In this document: positions 11,331 to 21,559 of the stretch, one piece after another
Position numbering within the stretch: position 1 is the stretch's first letter
How the letters are laid out: every line of letters begins with the position of its first letter
Source of the DNA: Hypericum androsaemum
Taxonomy: Eukaryota; Streptophyta; Magnoliopsida; Malpighiales; Hypericaceae
Assembly: GCA_963995505.1 (NCBI GenBank)
Contig: OZ023180.1
Coordinates: 13,096,689-13,160,688, forward strand
DNA length: 64,000 nucleotides
Direction of reading: 5' to 3'
Position numbers and translations under genes: made by a program
Notes under the pieces: generated by a model
Told to the model about the DNA's origin: nothing
Databases searched by the model: none
Seen by the model: only the letters and a program-made list of their open reading frames with translations

Positions 11331-11954
11331 CTACCTGTGGATTGACTTGATTTAATTTTGTTTGATTTGATTTGGAAAAAATTGGATTTCTCTAGTAATT
11401 TTTTCACTTTCCTTTTTACGTGAACCTAATGAACCGAAATTTTTTGCGTCAACATCCTATTCCAACCGAGTGGTCCGATCAAAATTTGTCCCGTTCGTTA
11501 GGTTGAAATTCTTACCAACAAAATTGACACAGTATGAGTTTCAATTCATGGTCTGACTGGTCAGACTGTATTTTTAAGACCATGGGTTTCAAGACAGTTT
11601 TTTTTCTTTATTGTTAATATTATGTCATGTTTAGGCTTTTGTAAAGAAGGAAGCATGTTATATTAGTATTTCTAATTGGCCTCAATTTAGTGACAATAGA
11701 TTCAATATCTCAAATTTTGTGATTCTATTTTCTCTCCCTAATTAATGCTCTCTCTCCACAAAAATGGCTGGAGGCGTGAGAGGCACGACATTGTGTCAAA
11801 TACCGAGTTTGTACCTATGAAAAAATTCATTAAATTTTGACCAATAAATCTATTTGATATATTTCTAATCACATCAGACAGCACACATGCACGTTGTCAA
11901 CATCCATGTAATTCTTACTCAATCCCTTGTCAAAATTATAACACGCCAATCTAA
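11331..11954. other. No gene or clear repeat seen
   Basis: AT-rich intergenic sequence without a frame longer than about 50 codons, a tandem array or recognisable element ends. Confidence 0.5.
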
Positions 11955-12249
11955 AAATTTGGAGGCTGACATGTAAACCTTTGAGGGATCATGTTTCCGG
12001 AGCCTACTGTGGATAAAAATTGCAAGTCTGCTTATCAAATTTTTGTTGCGGATGTCTTTTCTTGGGATTTGGATTCAGGGGGACAACATAAAAATTATCC
12101 CCATGATATGGACTAAATATGAGCCTTTAGATTTGATCAAATTCTTTTTTTACAGATCTGATGGCCAGAATCTGTTGAGGGTATTTTTGAGATTTTATCC
12201 AAACATACTCATTAGGGTTCCACTATATAATTTCCCCCTCCCCCCCCCC

Positions 12250-12669
12250 CGTCCCAGCCGCTCCTCGATCTCGAACCGTTCCCTCCCCAGATCTTTCTCG
12301 CCGAGCTCCCCGGTGACTCCCCCGACCGCCCGATCGCGAACGCCGTGGCCGTCGACTTTGCCGGAAATGCCTACGTCACCAACTCCGCGGGGAACTTCAT
12401 CTAGAAGGTCAACGAGGCTGGGGAGGCCTCGATCAGGTCAACCTCCCCGCTCTTCTCCCGGTTCCCGATCCACCAAATGTGTCCTACAGGAGGAGCGGTT
12501 CGCGACGTCGGTGGTAGTGGGGAGGGAAGGGAGGGCGTACGTGATATATAGGAGGGCGATGGAGGGTATTTTGGGGAATTCGGGGAGGGAGCGGTTCGAG
12601 ATCGAGGAGGTCCGGTCCGGGAAGGAGAGCGAGGACGAGAATGCTTGGGTTTATGTGTTTCGACTTTGA
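12250..12669 (+). pseudogene. Captured SMP-30/gluconolactonase-like gene fragment
   Basis: One frame reads IANAVAVDFAGNAYVTNSAG, then NFI, a stop (TAG where the family has Trp), KVNEAGEASI. This is the beta-propeller phrase of plant SMP-30-like 'calcium-dependent phosphotriesterase' proteins. Further on, in another frame, ATSVVVGREGRAYVIYR to ENAWVYVFRL and a TGA resembles the C-terminal end of the same kind of protein. The centre of the protein is missing. So two pieces of one host gene appear joined, with a frameshift and a stop, inside a transposon. It cannot make a working enzyme. GC content is far above the flanks, and an 11-base C run marks its left edge (12240-12250). Confidence 0.65.
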
Positions 12670-12777
12670 TTATTGCTGGATTGGTCGATTTCATGTGGTT
12701 CTGATGATTTTGTATTTAAAGATTGGAACTTTATGTTGTTGTTTGAACTTAGTGCTTAAAATTCTAGCAAAAATTCA

Positions 12778-13025
12778 TAAATGAATGATACCAATATTAA
12801 AGTAGAATGATACCAATATCCTAGAACGATGATACCAATATTCGAGAAGAATGAAACCAATACATTCAAATGGTATATATTTTCACTTATAATGTGATAC
12901 CAATATTGGAAATATTGGAGAAGATGAAAACTAATATCACGGTGGAATGAAACCAATATCATAGTAGAATAAAACCAATATCTTAGTAGAATGAAACCAA
13001 TAGCATAGAAGATGGAAACCAATAT
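12778..13025. repeat. Minisatellite, about 22 bp units
   Basis: About 10 units are built on AGAATGATACCAATATTC, with variants AATGAAACCAATAT. Its reverse complement (AATATTGGTATCATT) resembles the unit of the 253-bp MITE at 3621-3873, supporting common descent of the two elements. Confidence 0.75.
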
Positions 13026-13457
13026 TCTCATACTTGTATTTCCATAAATTGTATTATTTTGCTGATATTTTTTTAATTATTTTAATTATTGTATTTTTAA
13101 TATTGTCCATGTCCCTTTCAGTGGAGATTATTCATATCTCCACTGAATTCGAACCCCTTTTCTTGGAGTACGAAACTTTCAAGTTGTCTACTTCACAACA
13201 CGCGGCCGGAAAAAAGTCCTACCATGTTAACAGGCTTTGAAATAATAGTTGACTTGGTCTACAATATTAGTTTCTAAGATCGTTATACAGGGTTAGTTAT
13301 CACGTCTCATGTCAACGACAATACCGCACAACAAAATAAGCCTTCCAATAATTATCCTCTTAAGGCTTGGCCATGTAATAAATATTGCATTCGGCAATAA
13401 AACCATTTCTAGTAATTATGCTCAAAAAGTTATCCAAATATTCCCAATCAATCAATA

Positions 13458-13723
13458 TACTTTAAATCATTGGCAATGCAACAATGTAAAATAATTGTTG
13501 GGAAAGCTTTGCCACCTTTTATAAGTTCTACTCAACTCGAATCTAGATTAGTTAGCCAATGCAGTATATCAATGCATGTGAACCTCACAATATATCTTTT
13601 TAGTTTATATCATTTTGGCCATTGGCTAACTAATCTAGATTCGAGTTGAGTAGAACTTATAAAAGGTGGCAAAGCTTTCCCAATAATTATTTTACATTGT
13701 TGCATTGCCAATGATTTAAAGTA
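13458..13723. repeat. Near-perfect hairpin, 104-bp arms, 58-base loop
   Basis: 13458-13561 is the reverse complement of 13620-13723 with a single difference (G at 13498 opposite T), which would be a G-U pair in a plus-strand RNA. The loop is 13562-13619. No coding frame and no flanking direct repeat was found. Such low divergence between the arms means a recent origin or ongoing correction. It could be a MITE, a young small-RNA hairpin locus, or an assembly artefact. Confidence 0.9.
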
Positions 13724-14231
13724 AAAATTTGGTTAAACTAGAATAACTATATCACTAGTTGATCCAAGTGTTTGTGGGTGCCACAAAATCTATCTTCATA
13801 CCAATAAAGAATACCAACAATAATGGGACAAAATTATAAATGGCCTTATTTTTTATAACTTATAAATGCCATAACTAACAACCAAGTAAATGACGCCGAG
13901 AGAGAAAAAGAAGGTAGAATTCATTCTTGACTTATTTTTTTAATATATGAGAAAATCAAGACTTATATTTATTACGAATAGTCTATTCTTTACTAAGTAT
14001 TTATTACTTATCAATATAAAATTGGCAAGCTAACAATACCAAAATTGCTCTATTAATTTTGGCAATTTAGCCTTTTCCATTATTACAAAAATGGTAAGCA
14101 CTGATTGTGGCATAATTTTCAATGGTATAATAATTATTCTGTTTCTATAATTCTGAATTATTTTTATCTTTAATGGTAATTACAAAAAAGGCAAAAATAG
14201 TTGAATTTACCTATAAAATGAATGAAGGCTG
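13724..14231. other. AT-rich upstream region of the neprosin gene
   Basis: No frame or repeat of note. It probably holds the promoter side of the gene if transcription starts near 14260. Confidence 0.3.
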
Positions 14232-14239
14232 TATAAATT
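14232..14239 (+). promoter_or_regulatory. Candidate TATA box
   Basis: TATAAATT lies 29 bp before an ATG at 14261 that opens a hydrophobic, signal-peptide-like stretch. Position and sequence fit a plant TATA box; there is no other support. Confidence 0.35.
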
Positions 14240-14260
14240 TTATCATTCAATAAAATAACG

Positions 14261-14324
14261 ATGGTAGCCTATGTAACGCTGCTCATTTTTTGCATTAGTT
14301 CAACTTATTATGGCGTACTAGGAT
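14261..14324 (+). CDS. Candidate signal-peptide exon of the neprosin gene
   Basis: ATG at 14261 opens a 22-codon stretch reading MVAYVTLLIFCISSTYYGVL, then G-F and a TAA beside an A-run at 14328-14337. A short polar start, a hydrophobic core and a Gly-containing end are what a secreted neprosin-family protein begins with. The gap to the exon at 15275 should encode the N-terminal half of the activation peptide (phrases like FDHP-LK), which I could not find. So either this exon is orphaned, the A-run broke the frame, or the next exon has been lost. Confidence 0.35.
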
Positions 14325-15235
14325 TTTAAAAAAAAAATTTGTATGGAGAAGATATCCCCACCGAGTCAGAGATTTTTGATGATACAGCAACAGCGGTACC
14401 ACCGTCTACTTTTTATAGTTTTTGGCCGTATATCCATGTTCTTTTCTGTTGTATATCTTCAAAATTTTAAACTTTAGTACATTGATTGTCTTTTTTTTAT
14501 TTTTATAAAAGTTTGTCTTGAATCTATAAACTTAGAAATCATAAATTTCTATTAGCTTTTCAATTTCTAAATTTATTTGTAAATTCTATTTGGCAATTAT
14601 GTTTTTTTAATAATTAGCAAAGTGATTAATCAAGCAAAAACAAAAAGTTATAACTTATTTAAAAAGTTATATAAACATCCAGACCCGTGATAAGACTCCC
14701 AAACTCAAACTATCCCACAGAAGCACGTAGTCAAGAGTAATTTAAATCCCATCAATAATGAATACTACAACTACGAATTTGTGCACCTATAGTAAGTGCA
14801 CAGACCAATCCCTCACACTAGACTATAGAGGTCGCCGCAGGGCTTGGTAAAAAATTCTATCACCTTATAATCATGCGGATAAAATGAGTGACAGGAAAAA
14901 AGAGCGCAAAAAATACGTTAACGCTGCATAACCTATAAACAATGGAAATATGAAAAAATCCGTCCAATATGGGGCGACAAGCAATCCCGTCCAATTTGGC
15001 CATTATATTATTATATATTTACTTTATGTCTTTAATACTTATTGTATTATCTTTTAACACGGATGTTTACACTTATATATTATTTTACTCATTTTAATGT
15101 TGCAGTTTTCATATATTGAATGCGTTGATATATATAAACAACCGGCTTTTGAACATTCCATGCTAAAAAATCATAGAATTTAGGTACATATTTCTTATTA
15201 ATAACATTTGATTAAATAAATTAAATTGAATTTTA

Positions 15236-15237
<2 letters not shown>

Positions 15238-15266
<29 letters not shown>
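15238..15266. repeat. (AT)n microsatellite
   Basis: About 14 uninterrupted AT dinucleotides lie 9 bp before the neprosin exon at 15275, within the intron or leader. Confidence 0.9.
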
Positions 15267-15268
<2 letters not shown>

Positions 15269-15274
15269 GTTCAG

Positions 15275-18200
15275 ATGGAGCCAAACTTCAAAAAGGAAAG
15301 AGGAGGCGGAAGAGTTTTGGGATATGAAAAAAATAAAACAGTTGAATTTTTTAAAGAGAATAATTGTCCAAACGGTTCAGTACCTATCCAAAGAAGAAAA
15401 GGTGGAGTGATAAAGCCAATGACACTAGAAGAACCTCAAAAACATCATGTAAATTTACTATAATTTGTTTGCACATTTATGTAAAAACATGCATGTTAGC
15501 TTTCTTTTACATGCTTTCATTCTTGTATACAAAATGGTAATTATCTTTCTAGTATTTGTTTTCTAACTAATATGACGATGATGTAAATATGAATTTAGTT
15601 ACACTCATATTGGAGTCTGGAAATTTAATATGAAATAAATGGTAATATTAATCTCTCAAAAATCACCAATAACATATTGTCATGCATTTTTTATGTTAAC
15701 CTTTCGAAATGAAATAGTATATTTGAAATTTTCCAAGACTTTTGGAATTAGGATTCTCTAAGGAGTTTCTATGTTTTTGAATTGAAGAGGTGTTGTAACT
15801 TTAATTTTTATTATAGTAATTTAGGAAAATTTATAGATCATGGAATTAGTTATTAGTGAATAGTTTATATGGAATAATATTTCTAACGACCATTGTTCTA
15901 TGTTAGATACTTCATACTATCCATATAATCAGTCTAAGCAAAATTTGTTCACATATGTTTATAAGATATGTTGCATTAATTGAAATTGGAAAAAATACTA
16001 GAATATCACCAAATATTATAACATAACTTCACTTCAACAACATATACTTTTTTATATGTTAACATCATATTGTATACTTATGAAAATTTTCATTATGATC
16101 GCAATATAAATGTAATTTAGTATATCATTAGTTAGAATTTTACATTTTTATATTTTATGGAGCCTACGTAATTCAATAACATTACCAAATAAGCTTTTAA
16201 ATTAAAAAGAAAAAAGAGAAGAGAAAGACCACACATCCAATATAGCCATAAAATGATGGTGTACTTCAGGAATAACCACAAATTTTTATTAATTTATTCA
16301 ATATTCTCTATTTGATTATCTTATATATTGAATGTTGTTTGTCTTAACGCGTGACTTTAAAAATGAAACAGTACGCTGTTTTGAATGCTATGAACGAAAT
16401 TTATCGTGGAGCAAGTGCAACTATGCAAATAAATCAACCATCAGTGCAACCAAATCAATATAGTGGATCATTTATTTGGCTTCAAGCTGGATCAGAAAAA
16501 TATGTTGAAATTACTGCTGGATGGATGGTTAGTATCTTTACTAATATTGAGAAAGTCATTTTTCTTTAGGATATTGTTATTATTATTTCATTTATGTTGA
16601 ATAGTTAAGATAAAACCTTACTATTCAATAACATAATGGTTTTATTTGTATGCAAAATAATCAATCATGTAGTCAAGGTTATTTTCTCAAAAACTTCCTT
16701 GACAAATTAATTGATGAACATGCAAGACTCTAATACTTACTGTTTAGTATAATTTTTTTTAATCTCGAAATTCTCGTGCCACTCATAGTTGTTCAATATA
16801 ATTCTTGTGCTGCACTAATTTGGATTAATAGTTTGTGTGTTGAAACATACAAAATTCTAACAATCTTCACATAGTTTGCGCTTTACGCAACCATGATATC
16901 AGTATTTCTATTTTCTGAACATTTGATGTCTTCCTTGGGCAAAATGCTCAAATCTATCAACCACATTCTTTATCATGCATCACGACCAAGAAGCTTCACT
17001 CTAAAATATTAAAACCACTACCATTAAACATAAGTAGTACAAGCAATGTACTTCCTCACTTCGAGCCATTAGAGTAATCCAATATTAAGCATACTCTAGG
17101 TTCTATTATTTGCCACCGAATGAAATCATAATATTACCAGCCATACAATCAGCAGCCTCAGCCTTGCATTTCTTGACATATTTATATTAATTCTCAAGTG
17201 TTTTCTTTCAGATCCCTATTATGTTGCCTCAACCATCTTAGGGTTAGGGTTCTTCTTTCTTCTTCTTGGAGGCACAAAGTTTAAGTGGCTTAGTATTCTT
17301 CCTTCTTCTTGGAGGCACCAACTATATAGTATAATTGATTTTTCATAACTATGGTTAAACCTAGTGCCTACTAAGATATTTTGGTTGAGTTAATGATTTT
17401 TTTAATTATAATTAACATTAGTGAAATCATAAATTTCATCTGAATTATCATATTATTTCTTCGCAACAGTTACAAATTTACTGGATTGAATTAAGAACCA
17501 TTGAAGCCCATTAGAATTTTTATCTCTAAATGACAAGAAGAGTTAATTACTATTTTTTTAACAAATAGTTAAGCAATACATTTTAATGTTATGTAGCACA
17601 TAAGATGTATGTTGATCTATTTTCTTATCCTTTATGTTGAAAGTTAAAATTTTGTATCTTGGCGATAATGAATAGAACATCTCTTTGAAGAGACTAATTA
17701 AATTAGGTGAAGCTAATTTTTCTTTTCAAAATTTTTAAAACAACTAATTCTAAAAATGCAAGGTAAGTGGTGGTTGTCAATTTAAATTATGATTCTGACA
17801 AATATGCTTAGTCAAAAGTAGATATATAAATTTTTTTAATAATGGTTCCACTTGATATTTACAAGAGATTTGTTAAGTAGTTTATAAAAATACTTCTTAG
17901 ACTTAGAAAATCCAACTCTTGATGTGCAAAAAGTCTTAAGTAGTTGATATAATAGATAACCATAAAACTTTCAAATCTTACCATTTATTTAGTTAGATGC
18001 ACATTTTTAAAAAACTTGAAAATTTGGGTCAGCTATATTTTATGTATTAGTATATTCTTATTTCTATGAAATAAATCATAACATAATTTTGCATTCTTCT
18101 ACAACAATAATCTAAACTAAAATGTAGAAAAATGCACATGAGAATCTCATAAGACAAATGCACATGAGAATCTCATAAGACATTGAAATAATTATTTTTG

Positions 18201-19558
18201 TGCATAGTTTTGCATAAAGTATATTATGGGCATGGTTTAAGATGACAGATATCATAACCAAGTTAATTATTACACAAAATTAAATTAACTGTATATATAC
18301 CCTATTGTCTTAGGTGAACCCAGAACTCTATGGTGACAACAAGGTTCATATGACACTGTCCTGGAATGTAATAAATTACTCTTTGATCCACAATTTTGAA
18401 TATATTTCTGAAATTTTAAACTAAATAATTGTATATAAATTTTGAAATGTAAGTTACTTTGTTTGTGTAGGATGATCTCCATAATGGTTGCTACAACATA
18501 TTATGTCCAGGATTTGTGCAAATACATCAGGAGATACATCTAGGTGCAATAATCTCAGCTGCATCTAGTCTTAAAAAACAATACGAAATCAAGTTAACAA
18601 TACTTCAGGTAAATTATACTGAAAGATAACTTATATAGGAATTGCTATATGTAAAATAATTATTTTTACTGTGATTGCTATTATGAAACATATATTATAA
18701 ATTATTTACATCACAGGAGATATAATTTTTTGGGCAAATTACTCTAAGCTCCATCTAGTATGATTATATCTACGATTTAGCCCCTTGATTATTAAAATAT
18801 ATTATAAAGTCCCCCATTTTTTGTTTTATTATACTCTTAGGTCTTTGAGACCGAAATTGGAGATTTTTCCAAAGAAAAATTTGGGAAAAATAGGTCTTCG
18901 CCGGAAAAAATCTCTGATTCTGGCATCAGGGACTCTAAAGTATAATAAAACTAAATACGGGAGACTTTATAATGTATTTTGATAATCGAGGGGCTAAATC
19001 ATAGATATAACTATATTAGAGAAATCTTAGAGTAATTTGTCCTAATTTTTTAATTATTTCTTTCCTACATTGATATTATAGATGTGCTAATAGAAGAAAT
19101 AGAAAGAATATCCTTAGGAGTAAGAAGAATGAGTAATTCTCATTTTCATCATATTTGGCTGCCTAATTTTGTTTCAACTCTTGTAGGATATAACATCGGG
19201 CAATTGGTTGTTGCCGTATGGTATTCAAACTATTGGCTACTGGCCGAAAGAATCATTTACCCAATTGAATGACAGAGTTAATTTTCTTTCATTTGGTGGA
19301 GTAACGCATGCACCTATTGGACAATCTAGCCCGCTCATGGGAAGAGAAACATTTGCTACTCTTGAGAGTACAACTTCCTCAATTTTTAGGGAAATTCGAG
19401 TCGCTCACGAGAATTACTTTATCTCTGATATCGATTATTCAGATGCAAAATTATTTAGTTACAATGAAAAATGTTATACTATAATTCTTTGGAAATTCAA
19501 TCCATCGCATGGAGTGATAATTTCTTATGGTGGTCCAGGTGGAGATTGTGGACTATAG
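15275..19558 (+). CDS. Neprosin-domain protein (DUF239/DUF4409 family)
   Basis: Five exons join without a frameshift, all in phase 0 with GT-AG introns: 15275-15448, 16372-16527, 18314-18367, 18471-18608 and 19187-19558 (stop TAG), 297 residues. Exon 1 carries the end of the activation peptide (FFKENNCPNGSVPIQRRKG). Exons 2-5 make the neprosin domain: ATMQINQPSV, YSGSFIWLQAG, ITAGWM, VNPELYGDN, GCYNILCPGF, GYWPKESF and the terminal YGGPGGDCG. Family members are secreted; characterised neprosin is a prolyl endopeptidase using two glutamates. Where many relatives have a W/F-GGE motif this protein has FGGV (shared by the pseudogene at 6835), so activity is doubtful, though that alignment is from memory. 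The start is uncertain: 15275 directly follows an AG and may be a splice acceptor rather than the true start. Two MITE-like insertions lie in intron 4 and the 3' flank. Confidence 0.85.
18130..18181. repeat. 26-bp tandem duplication in intron 2
   Basis: Two identical copies of a unit beginning AAATGCACATGAGAATCTCA lie end to end in the second intron (16528-18313), which is AT-rich and otherwise without structure. A short telomere-like TTAGGGTTAGGGTT lies at 17239-17252. Confidence 0.9.
18732..19042. mobile_element. 311-bp Mutator-type MITE in intron 4
   Basis: The ends start GGGCAAATTACTCTAAG and pair over about 110 bp with the reverse complement of the right end (GGACAAATTACTCTAAG). The flanks are a perfect 9-bp duplication TAATTTTTT (18723-18731 and 19043-19051). 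It is non-coding apart from chance frames. It lies wholly inside an intron, so splicing of the gene need not be affected. Confidence 0.85.
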
Positions 19559-19809
19559 ATACTATTTTCTTTGTTTGGGATATATGTAATAATGGTCTAT
19601 CTCGTATTAATAAAAGAAATCGTGTCAGACTTTGAAGAGGAATGACATCAACTTTTGCTAAATTTATTATTCTATTAACATTCTTCAATCAAATTAATTC
19701 ACATATACTCACATAATTGATAATCGAAAGTGGACACAGACTATTTATCCTTTTTTGATCAAGGCAAAACACGAATGCCAGAAAGAGAAAATATCACAAC
19801 ATGTTGTCA
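19559..19809 (+). other. Neprosin 3' UTR and flank
   Basis: The sequence after the stop is conserved in the inverted duplicate (6437-6834). An AATAAAAG at 19608-19615 is a candidate polyadenylation signal. The flank is split at 19819 by the CTC-rich element and resumes at 20689. Confidence 0.5.
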
Positions 19810-19818
19810 AAATATTTT

Positions 19819-20679
19819 GGGAAAAGTCCACTTTAGTACCCTGTGGTATCGCCCAAAATCACTTTAGTACCCTGTGGTAAAAAACTGACCAATCGAGTCA
19901 TACTTATTCCAATTAACATCAAAAAGGTCCTCGGGCAGCTGCCCGGACCCGCCCGAACGCTGCCCGGACTACGTGGCCAGCCACATCACCAAAACTTGAT
20001 GATGTGGTGCCACGTGGACAACCATCTTCTTCCCTCTCTTCCTCTCCTCCTCCTCCTCCTCCTCTTCCGCCTCCTCCTCCACTTTGTCCTCCTCCTCCTC
20101 GTCCTCCTCCACTTTGTCCTCCTCCTCCTCCTCCTCCGCCTCCTCCTCCTCCTCCTCCTCCGCCTCATCCTCCTCCTCCTCCACTTCGTCCTCCTCCTCC
20201 TCCTCCTCTGCCTCCTCCTCCACTTCGTCCTCCTCCTCCTCCACTTCGTCCTCCTCCTCCTCCTCTTCTCCTCCTCCTCCTCCTCCACTTCATCCTCCTC
20301 CTCCTCGTCCTCCTCCTCCTCCTCCACTTCGTCCTCCTCCTCCACCTCCTCCACCTCCGCCTCCTCCTCCTCCGCCTCCCCTTCGTCCTCCTCTGCCTCC
20401 TCCTCTACTTCGTCCTCCTCCTCCTCCACTTCGTCCTCCTCCTCTTCTCCTCCTCCTCCTCCTCCTCCTCTTATCCTCCTCCATGTGGTGCCACATCATC
20501 AAGTTTTGATGATGTGGCTGGCCACGTAGTCCGGGAAGCATTCGGGCGGGTCCGGGCAGCTTTTCGAGGACCTTTTTGATGTTAATTAGAATAAGTATGA
20601 CTCGATTGGTCAGTTTTTTACCACAGGGTATTAAAGTGATTTTGGGCGATACCACAGGGTACTAAAGTGGACTTTTCCC
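19819..20679. mobile_element. 861-bp Mutator-like element with CTC-repeat core
   Basis: Arms of 200 bp (19819-20018 and 20480-20679) are near-perfect inverted repeats starting GGGAAAAGTCCACTTTAGTA. The flanks are a perfect 9-bp duplication AAATATTTT (19810-19818, 20680-20688). The inverted duplicate of this locus at 6574-6582 has one copy and no insert, which proves the boundaries. There is no transposase. The core is a CTC/TCC repeat. Long arms plus 9-bp duplications are the Mutator-like pattern. Confidence 0.92.
20036..20473. repeat. Imperfect (CTC)n / (GAG)n tract, about 440 bp
   Basis: Almost every base of the plus strand is C or T, in CTC/TCC triplets interrupted by variants of CTCCACTTCGTCCTC. 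Because the period is three, all frames stay open. The minus strand gives poly-Glu stretches (19969-20244, 19986-20429); the plus strand gives poly-Ser, poly-Leu or poly-Pro. These frames reflect the repeat and are not evidence of a gene. Confidence 0.9.
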
Positions 20680-21559
20680 AAATATTTTTTATCATGGATC
20701 ACCTATTGCGGAAAAGACAATACAATGCCAAAAATATTATTTTACCAAGAATTATAGGCACAAATGGAATGAAGTAGAAATAACAATAATCTTATTTCGA
20801 TAAAGATTGACTAGTGTCGATTGCTTATCCAAATATCAATTTATGTTCGTGTTGCGGGAAAAAAAGACAACAATGACCCGAGACAGATTCGCAGTGGTCG
20901 TCCCAAGGTCAGTCTAACTAAGAGCTATACTAGGCTAGGCTAAAGCTATGATAGGCTATGGAGATAAAAGTAGTTGTGTTGTGTGTTTGTCATTTTCCTA
21001 AAAAAAGTGTTGTGTTTGTCATGCTTTTCTTCCTTGCTCGAGCCCTCCTTATATAGAGTGTCTTGACCTAGCCCCCTTGCCTTCAGAATCAAAAATCCTA
21101 AGTCGACTTTAATTCACGAAGACTTTTGGCTCCAAATTTCAATCCTAAGAGACCCGCTTCAATAAAGATTAACCCCGCAAAATCTATTAATTTGTGACCG
21201 TTGCCAAATATGAAGAGATTTGATTCGGCCCAATCAAGCCGACTTTCAAAATGAAGGGGTTGCAGCCGCGTCCAGCAAGCAATCTCGGCTTAACAAAGAA
21301 CATTCCAGATGCCCACCAAATCTTGGAGATCCCACCTCAGTATAGAAAATCTTAGATCATCTCGGTCCTTCTCGAACATTCTCCAAAGATAGCGTCGTAC
21401 CTGAAATGAACTTATTAAGCCCAAGCGAACTCCAAACCCGGGCAAGCCCAAGTCTAAGCGAGTACTTCATGGGCAAAGTCCTCTAGGCCGAAGCGAGAAC
21501 TTCTCGGGCGAGCCCCTCCAAGCCAAAGCTAGCACTTCTCTTACGAACTCATCAAAGCC

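Larger units (their letters stand above)
12066..13157. mobile_element. Pack-MULE-like element with SMP-30-type cargo
   Basis: The element is bounded by a perfect 9-bp duplication TTTTCTTGG (12057-12065 and 13158-13166). The paralogous segment has one TTTTCTTCG at 3509-3517 and no insert. The ends are imperfect inverted repeats around GGATTCAG/GAATTCAGTGGAGA. Inside, in order, are an AT-rich left part shared with the small MITE at 3621-3873, a GC-rich captured gene fragment (12250-12669), a minisatellite (12778-13025) and an AT-rich right part. It encodes no transposase and would need one from elsewhere. Nine-bp duplications and captured exons fit Mutator-type (Pack-MULE) elements. Confidence 0.85.
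11955..13411 (+). repeat. Duplicated host segment, copy 2
   Basis: This pairs with 3395-4114 (see there). The extra length is the 1092-bp insertion at 12066-13157. The MITE of copy 1 is absent; its target TCTACAATA is single at 13258-13266. About 70 bp present in copy 1 after its MITE (3883-3952) are missing here. Confidence 0.8.

Noticed and set aside
17239..17252. Telomere-like TTAGGGTTAGGGTT in intron 2
   Set aside because: Only two units, and the plant repeat is TTTAGGG; chance or a tiny interstitial trace.
19843..20655. Long overlapping frames of 91-228 codons on both strands (poly-Glu, poly-Ser, poly-Leu, poly-Pro)
   Set aside because: They arise from a period-three CTC repeat that keeps every frame open, and they extend into transposon arms. 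No domain or start context supports them.
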